Source: Motiliproteus sp963974645 (GTDB taxonomy: Bacteria; Pseudomonadota; Gammaproteobacteria; Pseudomonadales; Balneatricaceae). Taken from it: a DNA stretch of 64,000 nucleotides. A program made the translations under genes and the position numbers. Where the stretch lies: positions 40,804 through 104,803 of the forward strand of contig CAXBEA010000001.1 in the NCBI GenBank assembly GCA_963974645.1. Reading direction: 5' to 3'. Of this stretch, positions 61,146-64,000 are shown one piece after another. The notes beneath the pieces are model-generated. The model was not told the origin of the DNA. It saw only the letters and a program-made list of their open reading frames with translations, and ran no database searches. Position 1 is the stretch's first letter; every line of letters begins with the position of its first letter.

Positions 61146-61856
61146 TCAAGCGTGCCACCTGACCTTGGCGGTAAACATATAGCCTGCGCCGTAGATAGTT
61201 TTGATGATCTCTGGGTTATGCGGGTCTATTTCAATCTTTTTTCGTAATCGTGAGATACGTACATCGATGCTGCGATCGTAGGGCGATAGATAATCCCCCA
61301 GCAACTGATCGCGGCTGATAATGGTTCCAGAGCTACGAAACAGCGTGGTTAGCATATTTGCTTCGGTTGCACTGAGGTTTTCAACCCGACCATCGGTATG
61401 ACTCAGGGTCAGGTTGCTGACACGAAAGCACCAGTCACCAAAACTAGCCTGTTCTTTGTCTTCTTGGTTTTTTGAATTAGCCCCCTGGAGTCGCCGTAAT
61501 AAACTCTTCACGCGAGCGACCAGTTCGCGAGGTTCAAAGGGTTTGCTGAGATAATCATCGGCCCCTAGCTCCAATCCCAGCACCTTATCGGGCAGGCTGC
61601 CCCGCCCGGAGATAATGATAATGCCCATCTCATCATCGTCGCAGAGTCGCTTGACCAGAGTCAGGCCATCCATATCGGGTAGCCCCAGATCGATGATACA
61701 AAGATCCGGACGGTCCTTTAGCAGCGAACGGGACGCTTCAGTACCGTTAGTAAACAGCCGGGTATCGTAGCCAAAGGATTCCAACGTCAGACGGATCATC
61801 TGCCCCAGATCCTCTTCATCTTCAATCACGTACACCAGCGGTTGCGGTTGACTCAT
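61146..61856 (-). CDS. OmpR-family response regulator
   Basis: A 236-aa transcription regulator. Receiver domain with VYVIEDEEDLGQ, phosphoacceptor Asp in CIIDLGLPDMDG (near residue 54) and YLSKPFEPREL; winged-helix effector with NLSATEANMLTTLFRSSGT and RSIDVRISRLRKKIEIDPH, ending in IYGAGYMF. It starts 10 bases after the kinase gene stop, so the pair forms an operon. Its regulon is unknown. Confidence 0.93.
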   Translation of the reverse strand: MSQPQPLVYVIEDEEDLGQMIRLTLESFGYDTRLFTNGTEASRSLLKDRPDLCIIDLGLPDMDGLTLVKRLCDDDEMGIIIISGRGSLPDKVLGLELGADDYLSKPFEPRELVARVKSLLRRLQGANSKNQEDKEQASFGDWCFRVSNLTLSHTDGRVENLSATEANMLTTLFRSSGTIISRDQLLGDYLSPYDRSIDVRISRLRKKIEIDPHNPEIIKTIYGAGYMFTAKVRWHA

Positions 61857-61866
61857 CGAGGAACTC

Positions 61867-64000
61867 CTAGATCGGCGCTGGGCCGCCGTCTGTCTCTGGT
61901 TTTAGATTAGCGTTGGCGCCAGACTGAGCCTTGATAATAGCCTGTTGCAGCTGCGCTTTGTCGAACGGCTTCTGAATTAGCGGGGCGCGGCTAGTGTTCG
62001 GTCCAAGCGCCTCACTGTAGCCTTCACTGTACCTTTCGCTGTACCCGGTCATCATCACCACAAAGGCATCAGGGTGGGAGACGTGAACCTGCTCTGCAAC
62101 CTGAATGCCGCTGGCCTCGCCGGGCAGCACCAAGTCGGTGACCACCCCGGCGAGGCCGACGATGGTATCCAGTAGCGCCAACCCCTCATCGCCAGTGCCG
62201 GCTTCTACGACAACAAACTCCATCGCCACCAGTTGCCCCCGAACGACCGAGCGTACATCCGGGTCGTCTTCGACCAGCAGCACCAGTTGGTTCTCACCGA
62301 GTAACAGCTCTGAGGATTGTAATTCAGTTTTTTGCAGAGCGCTCTCAGCTTGAAGGCTGGTAGCGGGGAGTAGAATCCGTATCTCAGCGCCTTTTCCAGA
62401 CTGGCTGAGAATACGAATGTAGCCACTGGATTGTTTGACGAAACCGTACACCATACTCAACCCCAAACCCGATCCTGCGCCGGTCTGTTTGGTGGTGTAG
62501 AAGGGCTCAAAGGCACGGACTAAGGTTTCTGAATCAAAACCCAGCCCTGTGTCGGTGATGCTGAAACAGGTATAGCTGCCTCTGACCACTTGCTCGTCAT
62601 AGAGGCAGGGTTCGGTGATTTGGATCGGATCGACCCTGATGCTCAGGGTGCCCCCCTGGGGCATGGCATCGCCGGAGTTGAGCGCCAAATTCACCAACGC
62701 ATCCTCAAATTGCCCCGGATCGACATAGATCAGCGGACAGTTGCCAGCGACCTGGGTTTTCAGGGTGATCGAATCCGGCAGTGAAGGACTGAGCAGCAGT
62801 TTCAATTCTGCTACCAGTTGCTGGCAGCTGATCAGGCTGGGTGTCAGCGGCTGTCGACGTGAAAATGCCAATAGCCGGCGGGTAATATCGGCGCCGCGAC
62901 GGGTGGCTCGGACCGCGGGTTTGAGGTGGCGCAAACAGAGTTCTGGCGCGCCAATCTTTTCCTCCAGCTCGAGCAGATTACCCAGAATGATGGTCAGCAG
63001 GTTATTAAAATCGTGCGCCAGTCCTCCTGACATCTGGCCGACCGCGTGCATCCGATTGGCTTCAGCCAGACGTACTTCTGCCTGTTTCTGCTGGGTGATA
63101 TCGATCGACAGGTTCAGGAAGCCGCTGACCTGCTCCTCGTTATCATAGAAGGGCAGCAGGGTCCGGCGGGTGATGATCTCCTCGGCGTTGCGCTGCAGAC
63201 GGTGTTCGAAGGTCGATGGCTGTCCTGCCAGTGCGCCCTGGATGTGGTGCTCAATCTCGGCATACATCGCCGAACCCAGAATTTCCGAGGTAGAACGGCC
63301 CACCACGCTGGCTTTGTCGAGGCCAAACATATCAACATAGCCCTGGTTGACGAACACATACTGGTTGCGGTTGTTGATGTACGCCACTTGGGCGGGCAGG
63401 GCATCGAGAATCAATCGCTGGCGAGTTTCCAGTATCTCCAGTTCATCACCGGCGCTCTGGAGTTCAGCGAAGGCGCGCAGCAGTTCAAGGTTGCTGGCCT
63501 CCAGTTGCTGGGTGCGGGCAATGACCCGAGAATCGAGGGTTTTAATATTGCTGGAAAGCTGGTCAACCATCGAATCAAAGGATTCCGCCAGCAAGCCTAA
63601 TTCATCCCTGCGGTGGATCCCACTTTTGGCCGATAGCTGCCCCTTGCTGACCAGGGCGGCGGTTTGAGAAAGCCGTCGAATCGGTGCAGTGAACCAGTTG
63701 GCGAACACCCAGGCCAGCAGCGACCCCAGGATCAAGCTGATGACGGCGATGACGATGATCCGGGTGCTGAGTAGTTCAGAGCTGCTCTGTAGGTCATCCA
63801 GGTATACCGATGAACTGATGTACCAGTCAAAACCGGGAATGTAACGCACCAGCGAGAGTTTTTCGTAGCGATAATTACCCGGATCATCCGGGGTATCCCA
63901 CTTATAAAAAGCTTCCCGGTCTGTATCCGCGACACTGATCAGATCTGTCACGATGGGATTGCCGGTAACCGGGTTCAGCAGGTTGCCAAAATTTGTGCCG
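61867..64000 (-). CDS. hybrid sensor histidine kinase (5' end beyond the window)
   Basis: The frame stays open to the right edge, so the N-terminus is missing. Visible in order: part of a periplasmic Cache-type sensor (GTNFGNLLNPVTGNPIV into KWDTPDDPGNYRYEK), a membrane helix, HAMP (NWFTAPIRRLSQTAALVSKG), a coiled segment, PAS (ILDALPAQVAYINNRNQYVF), the kinase core with phosphoacceptor His in GGLAHDFNNLLT, the ATP lid GSGLGLSMVYGFVKQ, and a C-terminal receiver with VLLVEDDPDVRS and Asp in VVTDLVLPG. A small SERYSEGYSE repeat lies late in the receiver. The partner is the OmpR-type regulator 10 bases downstream. Confidence 0.93.
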   Translation of the reverse strand, partial: GTNFGNLLNPVTGNPIVTDLISVADTDREAFYKWDTPDDPGNYRYEKLSLVRYIPGFDWYISSSVYLDDLQSSSELLSTRIIVIAVISLILGSLLAWVFANWFTAPIRRLSQTAALVSKGQLSAKSGIHRRDELGLLAESFDSMVDQLSSNIKTLDSRVIARTQQLEASNLELLRAFAELQSAGDELEILETRQRLILDALPAQVAYINNRNQYVFVNQGYVDMFGLDKASVVGRSTSEILGSAMYAEIEHHIQGALAGQPSTFEHRLQRNAEEIITRRTLLPFYDNEEQVSGFLNLSIDITQQKQAEVRLAEANRMHAVGQMSGGLAHDFNNLLTIILGNLLELEEKIGAPELCLRHLKPAVRATRRGADITRRLLAFSRRQPLTPSLISCQQLVAELKLLLSPSLPDSITLKTQVAGNCPLIYVDPGQFEDALVNLALNSGDAMPQGGTLSIRVDPIQITEPCLYDEQVVRGSYTCFSITDTGLGFDSETLVRAFEPFYTTKQTGAGSGLGLSMVYGFVKQSSGYIRILSQSGKGAEIRILLPATSLQAESALQKTELQSSELLLGENQLVLLVEDDPDVRSVVRGQLVAMEFVVVEAGTGDEGLALLDTIVGLAGVVTDLVLPGEASGIQVAEQVHVSHPDAFVVMMTGYSERYSEGYSEALGPNTSRAPLIQKPFDKAQLQQAIIKAQSGANANLKPETDGGPAPI

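Overview
The window reads as ordinary chromosome of a marine-type gammaproteobacterium. It carries RpoS, RraA, HflD, RapA, ATP-type PckA, PpsR/PpsA, FadE and LolCD homologues and has no phage, plasmid or insertion-sequence genes. Codon use and protein resemblance suggest an Oceanospirillales-like lineage; that placement is inference. I see no rRNA, tRNA or CRISPR array.

Layout. 1-5 kb: small unknown genes, a flavin reductase, an enoyl-CoA hydratase-fold protein and pckA. 5-10.4 kb: dusC, rlmG and a phosphonate-type ABC transporter (binding protein, ATPase, double-length permease) of the kind linked to selenium oxyanion uptake. 10.4-11.3 kb: a gene-free stretch with two candidate small RNAs, one looking like a CsrA/RsmA-titrating RNA, and a pair of DnaA boxes. 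11.3-16.9 kb: tmcA, a glycerophosphodiesterase and a leftward group holding a Tus-like terminus protein and a PilZ protein. 17-23 kb: lolC, lolD, a DUF2062 protein, comEC and rpoS. 23.3-32.7 kb: a structured gene-free stretch, a PhnA-like zinc ribbon, a HAD hydrolase, a TraB/GumN protein, ppsR/ppsA, a large c-di-GMP protein and rraA. 32.7-38.2 kb: fadE, selD-mnmH and a DUF2889 protein.

38.4-45.6 kb is the most distinctive region: a complete extracellular electron transfer locus. In order it encodes a monoheme cytochrome, a NapC/NirT tetraheme quinol dehydrogenase, a DmsE/MtrA-type decaheme cytochrome, an MtrB/PioB barrel and an OmcA/MtrC-type surface decaheme lipoprotein, giving 25 CxxCH haem sites in all. 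A decayed EAL-domain gene precedes it, and a frameshifted second copy of the monoheme cytochrome follows its terminator.

45.7-64 kb: purB, hflD, mnmA, nudJ and rluE (an E. coli-like neighbourhood split by insertions), a periplasmic binding protein, an aromatic aminotransferase, moaE, rapA, prpE, and a signalling group of a REC-PAS-GGDEF-EAL protein, an OmpR-type regulator and a hybrid histidine kinase that runs off the right edge.

Together the metabolic genes (FadE, PrpE, PckA, PpsA) point to growth on fatty acids and organic acids with gluconeogenesis. The cytochrome locus offers a respiratory route to, or from, extracellular metals or solids. The selenium genes (transporter, SelD, MnmH, with MnmA supplying the 2-thiouridine substrate) make a coherent tRNA selenouridine pathway. 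Short tandem repeats of 12-18 bases recur at gene ends and between genes across the window.
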